Shown: in pieces, positions 11,274 to 21,632 of the stretch | Layout of the letters: each line of letters begins with the position of its first letter | Numbering within the stretch: position 1 is the first letter of the stretch | DNA from: Cliona cf. orientalis | Taxonomy: Eukaryota; Porifera; Demospongiae; Clionaida; Clionaidae | Length of the DNA: 64,000 bases | Direction: 5' to 3' | Assembly: GCA_963930775.1 (NCBI GenBank) | Contig: OZ005692.1 | Span: 10,087,029-10,151,028 of the forward strand | Position numbers and translations under genes: made by a program | The notes under the pieces: model-generated | The model's input: only the letters and a program-made list of their open reading frames with translations | Database searches by the model: none | Told to the model about the DNA's origin: nothing

Positions 11274-13039
11274 TTTTGCAGCTAGTTATTATTAAGCCTC
11301 TTGGTCTGCTTGCCAAAAGATGAAACAGCTAGTGAGTTGGATGACGATTAATTTTGCTGCTGAGTCTGAGTTGCTGAGCTGAAGTGATCCATATTTTATA
11401 CTTGAAGCATTGTAAGGGATTATTTTACTATAATAATATGATTATGGCCAAACCACGTACAGGCAGGAAGTGGAAACAAAGCAGTGGAAATCACCTCCTG
11501 TGACATGACATCGATCAGATTGGATGCATGCACTGTTGCATGCTTCTTACAATAGTTATGAATAACAGTGACTATACAACCCTGCATGGTATATAAATCA
11601 CAGAATTTTGCAGATACCCAATTAGATCTATTTAATCACATGCCGGGACATGACATGACGATTCATGCTAGAGTACCCCCATCCTAAGCTGATGAAATAC
11701 ACCATGTGCCAATGTGCGACCATGAACCTAGACACAGGATAATTTCATAATTAGTTCAATGGATCATCTACTCTCTCTCAGCTCAGAAGGCATGCATGTG
11801 ATTAGAGACTAGATAATCTCTGCATGGGTCATGAAATTCAAATGGTCACGTATACCAATTATTATGAGCAAAGAGTGTTAAATGGACCATTAATCCTTAG
11901 TCTCGAGCTCATAATTATGCAAAGGCTATCTTATACCTTCCCACAATCACTGCTCAGGCATTAACGCTAATCATGATGCAAGAAATCGGTACGTTTGATG
12001 ATCAATAGCCAATAGGGGAATATTGATAGTCAGCTGCAGCTGACAGATCCAGCTAATTGGTTGGGAAAGTCTCAACCTATATAGCGCTATTACGAATTCA
12101 AACTTGATGGCCATATCCGTGATCACTGCAATACACCAATAAATTTAATAATTAGTATAAAGAGCTCAACCATCTATAGCAAATATGGCAGACAGCATTG
12201 CATGCAGCTATTAAATAAGCATGCATAATAATAACCATAGTTGAGCGGCCATATTTGGATTGAAGGCTTTGTGTGGGAAGGGAATCCCAAGAGGAAGTGC
12301 CCACTTGTTTTCTCACAAACTACCGTATGTACCACTTACTTCATTGTCTCAACAAACCGTAACAAATGTCATCTCTATAATATTATCTATCTTGAATACT
12401 CTAGATAATCTTTTATATATGTCACTGATAGCATGCAATCACTGTTTTTTCTCATAAATGGTTATTATTATTACAAGTGACCAAGGATACTGTAATTTTA
12501 GTTCTTTTCCGATTTCACATGTTTGATGCCACTCTTTGCTTTTGCCTTAAAAAAATCCTGTCGTAGTATTTCCTCTTCATTTATACGTAGTATACACAAT
12601 GCCTTACTACATGGGAATTATCTTCACTGATAAAGATCATGCATTATTGCATCATTTCAAGCTGTGTGGATATGGTCTTACTCAATCGCTGGAAGATTGA
12701 ATTCATACAGGATCGAATGATCGAAAGGCCGGGTCGGTCAATCTGTGGTGCTCTAGTACAGTTTAGCACAGACATCAACAAGCATAAATGTGAATGTTTC
12801 TGTCCATATTAGCCTGAACTGTCATGTATTTGCTCATGTGGCCATGGACTGGGACGTGCATGGCAAGGGCGTGTTTGACCTTGCATTGTTGGTCTCAGTG
12901 TGCCATCCTAATTGAGTTATCTTAGTTTCTGAATCAGTAGCTATAGCTACAGGTACATGTAACTATTTCCCAGTGAGTTAATTGCGGACGATAATAATGA
13001 TAGACACACATAATATGATAAATACATTCAACGCTATTA
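11274..13039. other. Intergenic between ephrin-like B and C
   Basis: No exon is seen on either strand. A short CTGTGGTGCTCTAGTA word near 12744 is shared with the SINE-like sequence near 47760-47900. Confidence 0.5.
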
Positions 13040-15707
13040 TTATGAAACATACCACAAACATAATAATGCTATTACTGTTAAGTAGTTCAGATTTAATAAT
13101 GTCATTGCGGTTCCGCTTGTGGTAATACCATCTTCTGTGAATTGAGTATCCGGAAACTGTGTAGTCGATGTTACTCCAGCTTTAGTTGATGTCACTGTAG
13201 TAACTAACGGGTCAGTAGTTGGCTCCTGAGTTGTAGTGGATGTTGTCAAAGCTTCAGTAGTCGTTGGAGGATTGTTGGATTGAACGTACAAGACCATCTT
13301 ATACCCCTGTAAGCATTCTCCACCGGATGTGTTTTCACTGTAGCCAGCAAGAGGTCTATCACCGGGCGAATAGCCTACGTATGATTGTGAAAAAGAGTGT
13401 GTCACTAGACCAAAACTGTGATTTCCTTCTGTAGTAATTACCAAATTTCTACACATACTTGTCGGAGGATGGGGCAGAATTTTTGCTAACTTGAAAGAAA
13501 TAAGCAGAAATTTTGCTCCATCCTACACATTTCCTGCCCGCACGCGGTACGAAATTCATATTTTCGTCTAGTGTGTGTTACTAATGGAGCATAGCCTCCG
13601 GCTAAATATTCGTGTTAGCTAAATATTTAAGTAATTTGTCCCTATGCTACCAAAGGCTTATCAACCGTGAGCCATAATATTATAGCTAAGTGGCTAGCTC
13701 GACGAGCCTTTAATAGCACTGATCATGAGACAAATTGTTAAGCTACCGCATGCAGTTCAAAAAGCTCTTGCTACTAGCTATCAGATACAATATTATATTA
13801 TTGTTATTATACATAGTGGATTGATGTGTAAGGCAATAGCACCAATTTTAAGAAGGGCAGGTCAAAATACGTAAAATGACCATGTAGCTACTGTAACATG
13901 CAGCAGCACCTCCATAATAAGATCGTAACGTACTACATTCATGATAGACTCTGGTAGCTTATCATATGGGCTAGTCCATATTAGAGAGGTACCGTGAACT
14001 GCGCCCCATAATAGACCAATGCAACAGTGGCCAGAACTTAGACATCGAACAAAACACTACTTTTTTGTACATGCAGGCGTTGGTGTGTACGTACGGTAGA
14101 GCATTCCGAGATGAACACGCACACACTACACACTACGGGACCGTTACTATAAGGCAGTGGATCTTGGTGCAACAGCTGCACGCTTGTGACAGATCATAAC
14201 AATAATATGACATGTACTAAATTGCTGGCAGTATACATGAAGGTCCCTCAGCTCTGTTTACTATAGAATTTATGAGGTGGCAACTATCTAACATAACTGT
14301 TATAAAGCATGAACGGATAATTTTCACTAGACCAAAACTGTGATTTCCTTCTGTAGTGTAGCTACGTGTTTACCAAAATTTCCTACACAAACTTGTCGGA
14401 GGATAGGGCAGAATTTTCACTAACTTGAATGAAATAAGCAGAAATTTTGCTCTATCCTACACATTTCCTACCCGCACGAAATCCAGATTTTCGTCTAGCG
14501 TTTGGTCTCACACTTGCATGCACATGCAATTTTGTATGCACGTCAAAAACATCTGATGTTGACCTGTCTTATGGTGCTAACAGAAAGTTTTACATAACCA
14601 ATAAAAATGATTCTGGATTTACTACATACTATAGTTAAATTTTAACAATAGAGACTCACTTATGAAGTAATATATTTCCCCAGAATCAAAACTCAGAGCA
14701 GTGGGAAGATCATTTGAGGCTGTGGCGATTTCAAGCAGCACTTCATCCTGGCAAACCTGCCTAGTATTTGTACTGGGAGTGCACAAATTTGTGCTCTCAG
14801 AATAATCTGTACCTCCCTCGTGATAGCTTGAGGTGTTGCAATCACACTGTTCGTACTGCTGAAGATATTTCTGTATGGTGAAATGAGTGGGTGGAAGCGT
14901 GTTCTATCTAATTGGTGATCGTTGTTAATTACGTGGATGTGGTGTGTAATTGAAAAAGATTCCCACTGTCAGATGTGATGATTGGATTCTATGAATGCCA
15001 CACATCACGTAACATAATCATTTAACTAATTGAATTTGCTGAGAGGCCGCCCACCATCACTTTAAAAAAATTGATGTTGCGTGTTCTTTTTTTGTTGTGG
15101 TTATGCTAGTATGTAGTTAGTATAATGGATGTATTAGCTATGCTAAATGAATTATTACATGATCTCAGATTCTGAGCTGAGAATTAAACCAAACATAGAG
15201 GAGAGATCACTATTGTAAGGAAATCCCTTAATTGCCTATTAAAAACTTCAAGATTAAGAGTCTACTCTACTCCTTTCTTACACTGGACTTTTTATCGTTA
15301 TTCAATAGAATCAATGCCTAGATTTCATGCAAATACGTACCTGTATCCAGATATTACTTGTGGCATTCTTTGGGCAGCTAATTTTTAGCAGAGCTCCAAG
15401 TTGTACAGTAAGCGGTGAACTAAAAGATAACATACCAAAATTAATGTAGGTAGCATCAATAAATTTTTTATTTTGTCAGAATTGCTGTAATAAAACAATT
15501 ATACCTAGGTGGATAGAGCATAGACACATTGGAAGACCACTCAAACGCGACTTCTCGGCTTGACGTTGTTGTGGATTCTTCTACATCCACCACGGTCGTT
15601 GACATCGACAGCACATCGCCTGTTGGTGAAGAGGACGCCATTAAGATGTTTAAAATGAGCACCAATACGCTCAGCGCCAACGTCCTAGACATCATCAGAG
15701 GAGTCAT
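13040..15707 (-). CDS. Ephrin-like ligand C, Thr-rich stalk, 275 aa
   Basis: Exons: 15707-15505, 15419-15341 (79 nt), 14870-14660, 13374-13040. Copies B and D have five exons; here the last two are one, so the YSPGDRPLAGY module reads straight into the tail. The signal peptide region (SRTLALSVLVLILNILMAS) leads to a VEEST linker, FEWSSNVSMLYPP, the LGA-L-I-CP exon and KYLQQYEQCDC. The C-terminal half holds GGECLQGYKMVLYV and then a Thr/Ser-rich stalk (TTTEALTTSTTTQEPTT), likely O-glycosylated. It ends in a hydrophobic segment (MTLLNLNYLTVIALLCLWYV), compatible with a GPI signal or a bare membrane anchor. The function inferred is cell-surface ligand for the nearby Eph-like receptors. Intron 3 contains a 170-bp direct repeat. 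The start could be the ATG at 15707 or one slightly downstream (MMSR). Confidence 0.68.
13403..13571. repeat. Direct repeat in ephrin-like C intron 3, left copy
   Basis: About 170 bp starting CACTAGACCAAAACTGTGAT recur at 14325-14499 in the same orientation. Within each copy GGATGGGGCAGAATTTTTGC is followed by its near inverse, AAATTTTGCTCCATCC, so each can fold into a hairpin. The 750 bp between the copies are non-coding. Confidence 0.75.
14325..14499. repeat. Direct repeat in ephrin-like C intron 3, right copy
   Basis: Second copy of the 170-bp unit at 13403-13571, diverged by small changes and one short insertion (GTGTAGCTACGTG). The same internal inverted repeat is kept. Confidence 0.75.
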
Positions 15708-16092
15708 TAATTATTATTCGCAGATACAAGCGTCGAATGATGATGGTAGTTGACTGCTTCAGCTGGTCATGCTGGAGATATTTATTTTGCGCAAGACGAT
15801 TACCCCGCCCACTGTGAAGGGGCTGGCACCCAGACTACCAAAGAGTAGTCTTTGGTATCATAGTGATCCATGGTGTGCAACACCTAATACGTACGTACGG
15901 CCGCGCGCCGGCGTAGTAACATGCCTGCGTAAGGAACTGGTGTGGCACCATACACTGCTACTATTGGCCAATTGCCAAACCATAAGGACCCTAATAGGAG
16001 ATGGGCCGAACCGTGGCTCGCGTGGGCGCAGTGAGCAGGGCAGCATTTTATGCGCATGCGCGTTAGGACTTGACTACCATTCCCGATCAATA

Positions 16093-16093
<1 letters not shown>

Positions 16094-16127
<34 letters not shown>
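16094..16127. repeat. (ATT)n microsatellite
   Basis: About eleven uninterrupted TTA/ATT units, preceded by a GCGCATGCGCG motif at 16052. Confidence 0.9.
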
Positions 16128-16128
<1 letters not shown>

Positions 16129-16619
16129 GCTTTACAGAATGCACAAAGAGGAAAGAAAATAGAAATGGGGCTGGCAGTGATAAGTAGTGGTGAAGCAAGT
16201 GCAGACTGAAGGACAGCCAGATCAAACTGGCAGCCTGGACACAAACTAATTAACTAACATGAAGTAGCTATGTTACAACAATAATTATTATCTCCCCAGT
16301 AGCAATTTACTTTTCTGTGGTTATGAGGTAATTATGGTGTAATTATGATGAAACCTATGGTGTAATCTCTTAGGTAATCTATGAGGTAATTATGAGAAAA
16401 TTCAGGGACTCGCTGGAGCCTTTCTGGGACTTGAAAATCAGTAAATATGTAGAGTATCTTACGCGTGTATCCAGCGAATACATTACAAGCCGAGCGCTAC
16501 TTTCTCTGAGAAGTACTGTTGGTTGAACTTCACGTGTTTTCTTGGCTTACGTAATGCCGTGGATAAATAAAGCTAGCCTTGCGCTATATATAGCACGCAT
16601 TGTCACAAGGGGCTGGCCC

Positions 16620-16770
16620 GCGCGTCTGTGATTGAAGCATCGAAACTTGTCGCTGTCAAGGCTGAGAGTCGATCTTAGACGCCATCTCCATGATTTCTGG
16701 GGCGAGTATCGATCGGTGTGTACGCAGTCTATTGACGACCTTTTACCACATGCACCATTACACTATGCAG
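16620..16770. repeat. Dispersed repeat, copy 2 of 2
   Basis: Matches 6230-6335 in the same orientation (GAAGCATCGAAACTTGTCGC; GACCTTTTACCACATG). The middle part has no counterpart in copy 1. Confidence 0.5.
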
Positions 16771-17241
16771 CTAACTGGGGAGATGGTCAAGGGTTCATTA
16801 AGATAATATTTCACTGAGTAAAAATGAAAACAGAACAAGAATGACTATGTTCAGGATTACAATGACAGTCTCTCTCTCAACTGACTTGAAAGGATGCTTT
16901 GATTAGTTGTAGGGACTTTCATGGTAGCTATGCCAAAACGGAACCATGAATCCGTTAAAAATGGTCTATCTACACATTAATATTGTGAAACACTAACAGC
17001 GACTGTCACAAGTTTGAAAAACTCAAGCTTGTTTTTCAACAACTGTAGCCCTATGATATTTTAGTACATGCAGTGTGCATGTATCCGATAGGCAATACCA
17101 ACACTGAATACCCATAATAATTATTACTATCATCCTAGTCGTTGTTTGTACTATATCATACTGTCTGTGTTATATTTAGCATGATTACGATAAACAATAG
17201 TTCTATAAATAAATTATTAGTTGGCAATTATGGTACTGCTA

Positions 17242-19240
17242 TTATGTAACAATCATTGAGCTTATGAAACACAAAAGTGAAAGTGAAAGTGTCATTTCTA
17301 CACTCAAATTTACCCATGGCAATGCTCCATTGATAGTATTTTCTGTGTCTAAACCTCCTATATCAGTTCTGTTATTCTTCGTGGATGTTGTATTCTGATC
17401 ACGATCATTAATAATGTTATTGACATTTGGTCCTGGACCTGGATATATGTGGTATAATACCATGCAGTCAAATGAGGTAAATAAGATTTAATTAATCATG
17501 TGACTAACCTGAGTTGGATAAGACTGTCACTGCCATTTTGAATCCTTGAGTGCATTGTCCACCTGATGCCCACTTTTTGTACCCAGCCAAACTCTTGTTC
17601 CCCCTGGAATAACCTACACGTACATCCCAAAAGTTTGTATAGGGTAAGTACACAGCAGGTGATCCAATAATATCAACAATGTAATACTATATGGACCGGA
17701 GTAACTATATATAATGATATAATTTGTATATCCCACCTATGATGTAGATCAAAGCTACCACCAGGCCGATATTATTGCCCGGTGGTCAGACTCAGACATG
17801 CACCACACTTAATTGTAGTGCTATTACAACAGTGGGGATATAAAATTATACAAACCAGTTAGATCTAACGCACCCCTATAGCTAGCTACTCTATACATAC
17901 AGTGCTGTATGGAATAATGCACTCGTGCATGCGTAGTCCTTGGGCTTCAATCACTCTCGCGCTGTACGTATGTGATTACTGCACTCATGCATTAATTCCA
18001 TACAGAACTAGTAACATGCAACTATTACTGTTCCTGCACACCTGCACGAATGAGTGTTCTGTATCCTTTCTATTAATTATGTAGCTACATCCCTTGCACT
18101 GTAGTTCTCGGAAACTGGCAGGTTTCTGGTGGACTACGTACTGTACTACCGGTTTGTGATGGCTCTTCATGCTGGAAACTCCCATGTATGGCAGTGAAAC
18201 ATAGTAGCTACTCTTGTACTCTCATCTTGAATTCATACTGAAAATCACACAATGGGTTCAATAGTAACTATTATCTCTAACTGAAACAACTTTCAAGATT
18301 CAGCTTTGACCTGGTACACACACATGCACGTGCACGCACACAATATAGGAATCCAAAAATATTGACCGATAATATAATAATTATTGTGCTGAGCAAGCTA
18401 GGGCTTTGAGACTCTAAAATTAGCTGCCTAATATAGTATCTAGTACGCACCCACTTATACCAATAATTATTATGTGTACGTAGTGTTATTGTATTGACTT
18501 ACTTATCAGATAAAATGTTGTATTCTGTTGAAAACCGAGAGCACTGTTGAGATCTTCCGAATTTTGAGTGATTTCGAGAATCACCTCATCCTGACAGACG
18601 TGCCGCACTGTAGTCGTTGGGTCACATTCTTTGGAGTTCTCTGCTATCGTCGAGGCCGCAGCACTGCAATTACACTCCTCATACTGTTCAAGATGATACT
18701 GTATAGTGTAAAGAATAAGACTGAAGCATCAAAGGCTATTCACATGTGAATGCATGCATGTGCTATAGGCATGTCTTTCAGTGTATTTAATTAATACGTT
18801 AGTTGTACCTGTATCCACACATTGCTGATGCCATTAGCTGGGCAGGCTATGTTCAGAACATCACCAAGCTTTACTCTCAATGGATTGCTGAAATTAATAA
18901 TATAAACACAATAATTATAATATGGCTAGTTGCTGTAGCTAGTAAATCAGTTTACGTTTATAGCTAGCGTATACCTGTTGAAACAACTAGACTATAGCTA
19001 GCTATAGCTACTTAATCTAAGTCTTCATCATAATAATATTGAAGCATCTTTAAAGTGCTACTAGCACTGTCATGCGGGTCAATCTTACCTTGGTGGATAT
19101 GTGGCTGACACATTAGACGACCACTGTATGCGGTGGATCTTTCTTCTACTGCTGGATAGCGATGATTGAGAGCTGGCACATTGCAAGTTCCATAGTATGG
19201 AGAATATTATGGTGCTCACAAGCATAAATAAATTAACCAT
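17242..19240 (-). CDS. Ephrin-like ligand D, GPI-type tail, 242 aa
   Basis: Exons: 19240-19089, 18887-18809 (79 nt), 18698-18503, 17613-17509, 17438-17242; in phase, 242 aa. The signal peptide is followed by IHRIQWSSNVSATYPP, then NPLRVKLGDVLNIACP, SNVWIQ, HLEQYEECNC, RHVCQDEVILEITQNSED, NTTFYLISYSRGNKSLAGY and SGGQCTQGFKMAVTV. WSSN, LGDVLNIACP, FYLIS and GG-C-x-M-x-V are the clearest ephrin-type signature of the four copies. A Gly/Pro/Asn linker (GPGPNVNNIIND) and N-glycosylation motifs precede a hydrophobic C-terminus (MTLSLSLLCFISSMIVT), as in GPI-anchored proteins. The last exon could begin at either of two AGs near 17438; both keep frame. It is the copy nearest the Eph-like receptor gene. 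Confidence 0.72.
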
Positions 19241-19764
19241 TGTCTTTATAATAAATATTCTTGTAGCGGCTAGCTAATGATTGTGTCTTCAAATCTGAAA
19301 TCGAGACCTTTTAATAGCTAAAATAGCGGCAGTCACTATAGGTAATTTCCTGATATTGTTATCCGTAAAGGGACGGATATTGACAAACAATAACGGAAAG
19401 TTAACTATACCGCGTTATCTATAATTGAAGCGGACGTCATTACTTAATTCAATTGATCAAGCCCATGCGCACGTGAACGATCACGCGCACGCGCATGACG
19501 TGCACACGCATGTAAGTTAGTATACTCGCAATATATAGTATTAGACATGCCCACACATGGTGCACACTGATTGGTTAATTAACAGGCACTACGAAAATCA
19601 ATTGTTCCATAATATTATTATACTTATGATACTGAATTACTAGTAATAGTAGCTATAACTGTTTCATTATGAACTACAGCTAGTTAAGTGATGAAGATGC
19701 ATACATGACTGTATTTAATATAGCATGCAGTAGTTTTGTTAGCTGTTTTTTTTTGTTTGTTTTT
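19241..19764. other. Intergenic between ephrin-like D and the mucin-like gene
   Basis: No gene is seen. Around 19465-19515 there is a run rich in CACGTG/GCGCACGCGCATGACGTGCAC words that may be regulatory (E-box and CRE-like cores). Confidence 0.4.
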
Positions 19765-20583
19765 TTACCATGAGTATCCATTGTCACCGATGATTGATTC
19801 TTTTCTGTCGATAGTGGAGGCATTAGTCATGTCCATCCCTTGTGTCGACATGTCTTTATACGTAGGATTCTCAATGGTCATACGTATTGTATCCCCCAGC
19901 GGTCTCTGAAGAGTTGCTGAACGAAACATCGTGTCTTGAATCTCCCTCTTAGCTTTCTGGCGTCTCTTCCTACACCCTCGACAGGTCAGTATCATGGTGT
20001 ACCCAAGGAAGAAGACTACTATGCAGAGGCAGCTCGCTCCACCCAAACCTATACCTATCAGGGCGAGGATTTCTGTACTGATCGGCAATAATGTTGTAGC
20101 TGTAGTTCCTCCGATTGTAGTTTCAGAATCAGCAACTGTTGTGGTTTCTGTGAAATACGTAGTTTCAGGATGATCAGTGCTAGGAACTATAGTACTGGTG
20201 ACTTCGTCACTTGTCATCGGTGTGGGAGCAACTGTAACTGTTAAGGAACTGAGGCTGATTGATGTTCTGGGCATCAAGGAGGTTACACTTGACATTTTGG
20301 ATTCACTTGGGACAATAGTTGTGAACCGCTGCTTTTCGGCTGCTGAGCTAGCCAGCAAATCCTGACTACTAGCCAATGTACTCGAGAGTTGACTAGCCAA
20401 TGTAGTCGATGGTTGAATGGTCATCTCAGGGAATATTATGTCTACAGCAGTGCTAGCTGTAAGTATAGGGGTTGACACCACAACATTAATGACATCAACT
20501 GCAGTAGAAGTACAATCTGAGATAGAAAGTGTTTCAGCAAAGCATAGGTACACCAGCAATAACTTGACTGTCTCTCCACCCAT
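19765..20583 (-). CDS. Mucin-like single-pass membrane protein with YxxM tail, 272 aa
   Basis: One exon from ATG at 20583, with an in-frame stop upstream. Residues 1-22 form a signal peptide (KLLLVYLCFAETLS). About 25-165 is a Ser/Thr/Val-rich ectodomain without Cys pairs, repeating short words such as SQLSSTLASSQ and TTTVADSETT, typical of an O-glycosylated stalk. About 170-200 is one membrane span (LALIGIGLGGASCLCIVVFF), followed by a basic stop-transfer (CRKRRQKAKR). The 60-residue tail holds NPTYKDM, which fits YxxM (docking site for the p85 subunit of PI3-kinase when phosphorylated), and ends in NGYSW. No known ectodomain fold is seen. It lies between the ephrin-like genes and an Eph-like gene, all on the same strand. 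Role inferred only: cell-surface adhesion or signalling. Confidence 0.8.
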   Translation of the reverse strand: MGGETVKLLLVYLCFAETLSISDCTSTAVDVINVVVSTPILTASTAVDIIFPEMTIQPSTTLASQLSSTLASSQDLLASSAAEKQRFTTIVPSESKMSSVTSLMPRTSISLSSLTVTVAPTPMTSDEVTSTIVPSTDHPETTYFTETTTVADSETTIGGTTATTLLPISTEILALIGIGLGGASCLCIVVFFLGYTMILTCRGCRKRRQKAKREIQDTMFRSATLQRPLGDTIRMTIENPTYKDMSTQGMDMTNASTIDRKESIIGDNGYSW

Positions 20584-20817
20584 ATTCCATTTAATAGTCT
20601 GAGTTTCAACTTAACTTAAATTTGAAAACACCGTATGTTACTTTTGAGAGGCACTACGCAGCTATCACTCTGTACGTAAGACTAGCTAGCTACTGCATGA
20701 ATTTTAGCTTAGATACTACTAGATATGGCTAATTAGCGGTGTTGACATTCTTCACCTTTATGGAAAGTTAGTATCGTGAAAGTAGATACACTTACATAAG
20801 ACGGGATTCAATTATAG

Positions 20818-20904
20818 TCAAAACCCATGAGGAAAGCTTAAATTAGCCGTTACATTCCACCAAAGTCTGCCCTTAACCGAGTCACGTAGAAGGATACGGT
20901 ATTC
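20818..20904 (-). CDS. Possible terminal exon (unplaced)
   Basis: After a CAG acceptor at 20905 the minus strand reads EYRILLRDSVKGRLWWNVTA and ends HGF-stop at 20818, with an FN3-like look. No upstream donor in a matching phase was found in the neighbouring Ig-like exon, so it may be an alternative last exon of the Eph-like gene or a chance frame. Confidence 0.25.
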   Translation of the reverse strand, partial: EYRILLRDSVKGRLWWNVTANLSFPHGF

Positions 20905-21632
20905 CTGCATACACATGCAGTTTATTATTGAAATTTAATGATTCAGTACTAATTAAATACACAGCACGTGGGCATAACATGTGAATGCATATCTGTGCCT
21001 ATACTTGAATTTCACGCCCTATGAACTCTGAGGAATATCTGTACTTGCAAATTCCTTCATAGTTTTAGCGATTAGTTCCAATCATCTATAGATCTCTTAA
21101 ATAGCTAGCATCGAGTATTATTAAATTTTTGTCTAATGTGTCATAATGGAAATTACATACAGTTTTATACGAAATAGTATCGATTATGTCCACCTCAGTG
21201 GTGCTATAAATATTATAGCAACGTGCCCTCTATATGGTTCATATTATAATAAATACGCACGATAAGTCACTGGAATGATTTCCTTAACAATTCGAATAAA
21301 AGACACATTGGCAAGAGTCAATGATGATTTTAGTCCAGGTTTTATAACAGGTGAGGCAGTGGGACATATATAGCAGTCTAATAATGTATACATGGTAATG
21401 CTACCAGCTTGAATTGCTTCTTACATGTACCAGTACCACCATTTCACGGTGCTTTGAAGATCATTAGTTATCATAATTATTATTACATACACACAAATTA
21501 TACATGATATGGCCTCATGATCAAAAGTAAATTCTGTTCCACTAGGTAAAATATCTTTATGTCATACTGTTCAATTATGCACAATTCAGTTTTCGAAAAG
21601 TTTTCTATTTAGAACTCATTCAACATCAAATT

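Larger units (their letters stand above)
15708..17241. other. Intergenic between ephrin-like C and D
   Basis: No gene is seen. The interval contains a short hairpin (TACCAAAGA, loop, TCTTTGGTA, near 15837-15858), a GCGCATGCGC motif (16052-16061), an (ATT)n microsatellite (about 16094-16127) and a dispersed repeat at 16620-16770. Confidence 0.5.

Noticed and set aside
13403-14499. Direct repeats as possible LTRs of a retroelement
   Set aside because: Only 170 bp, no gene between them, no recognisable primer-binding site or polypurine tract; described as plain repeats.
15769-16209. 146-aa plus-strand open frame
   Set aside because: Includes an (ATT)n microsatellite translated as poly-Ile; no family and no splice support.
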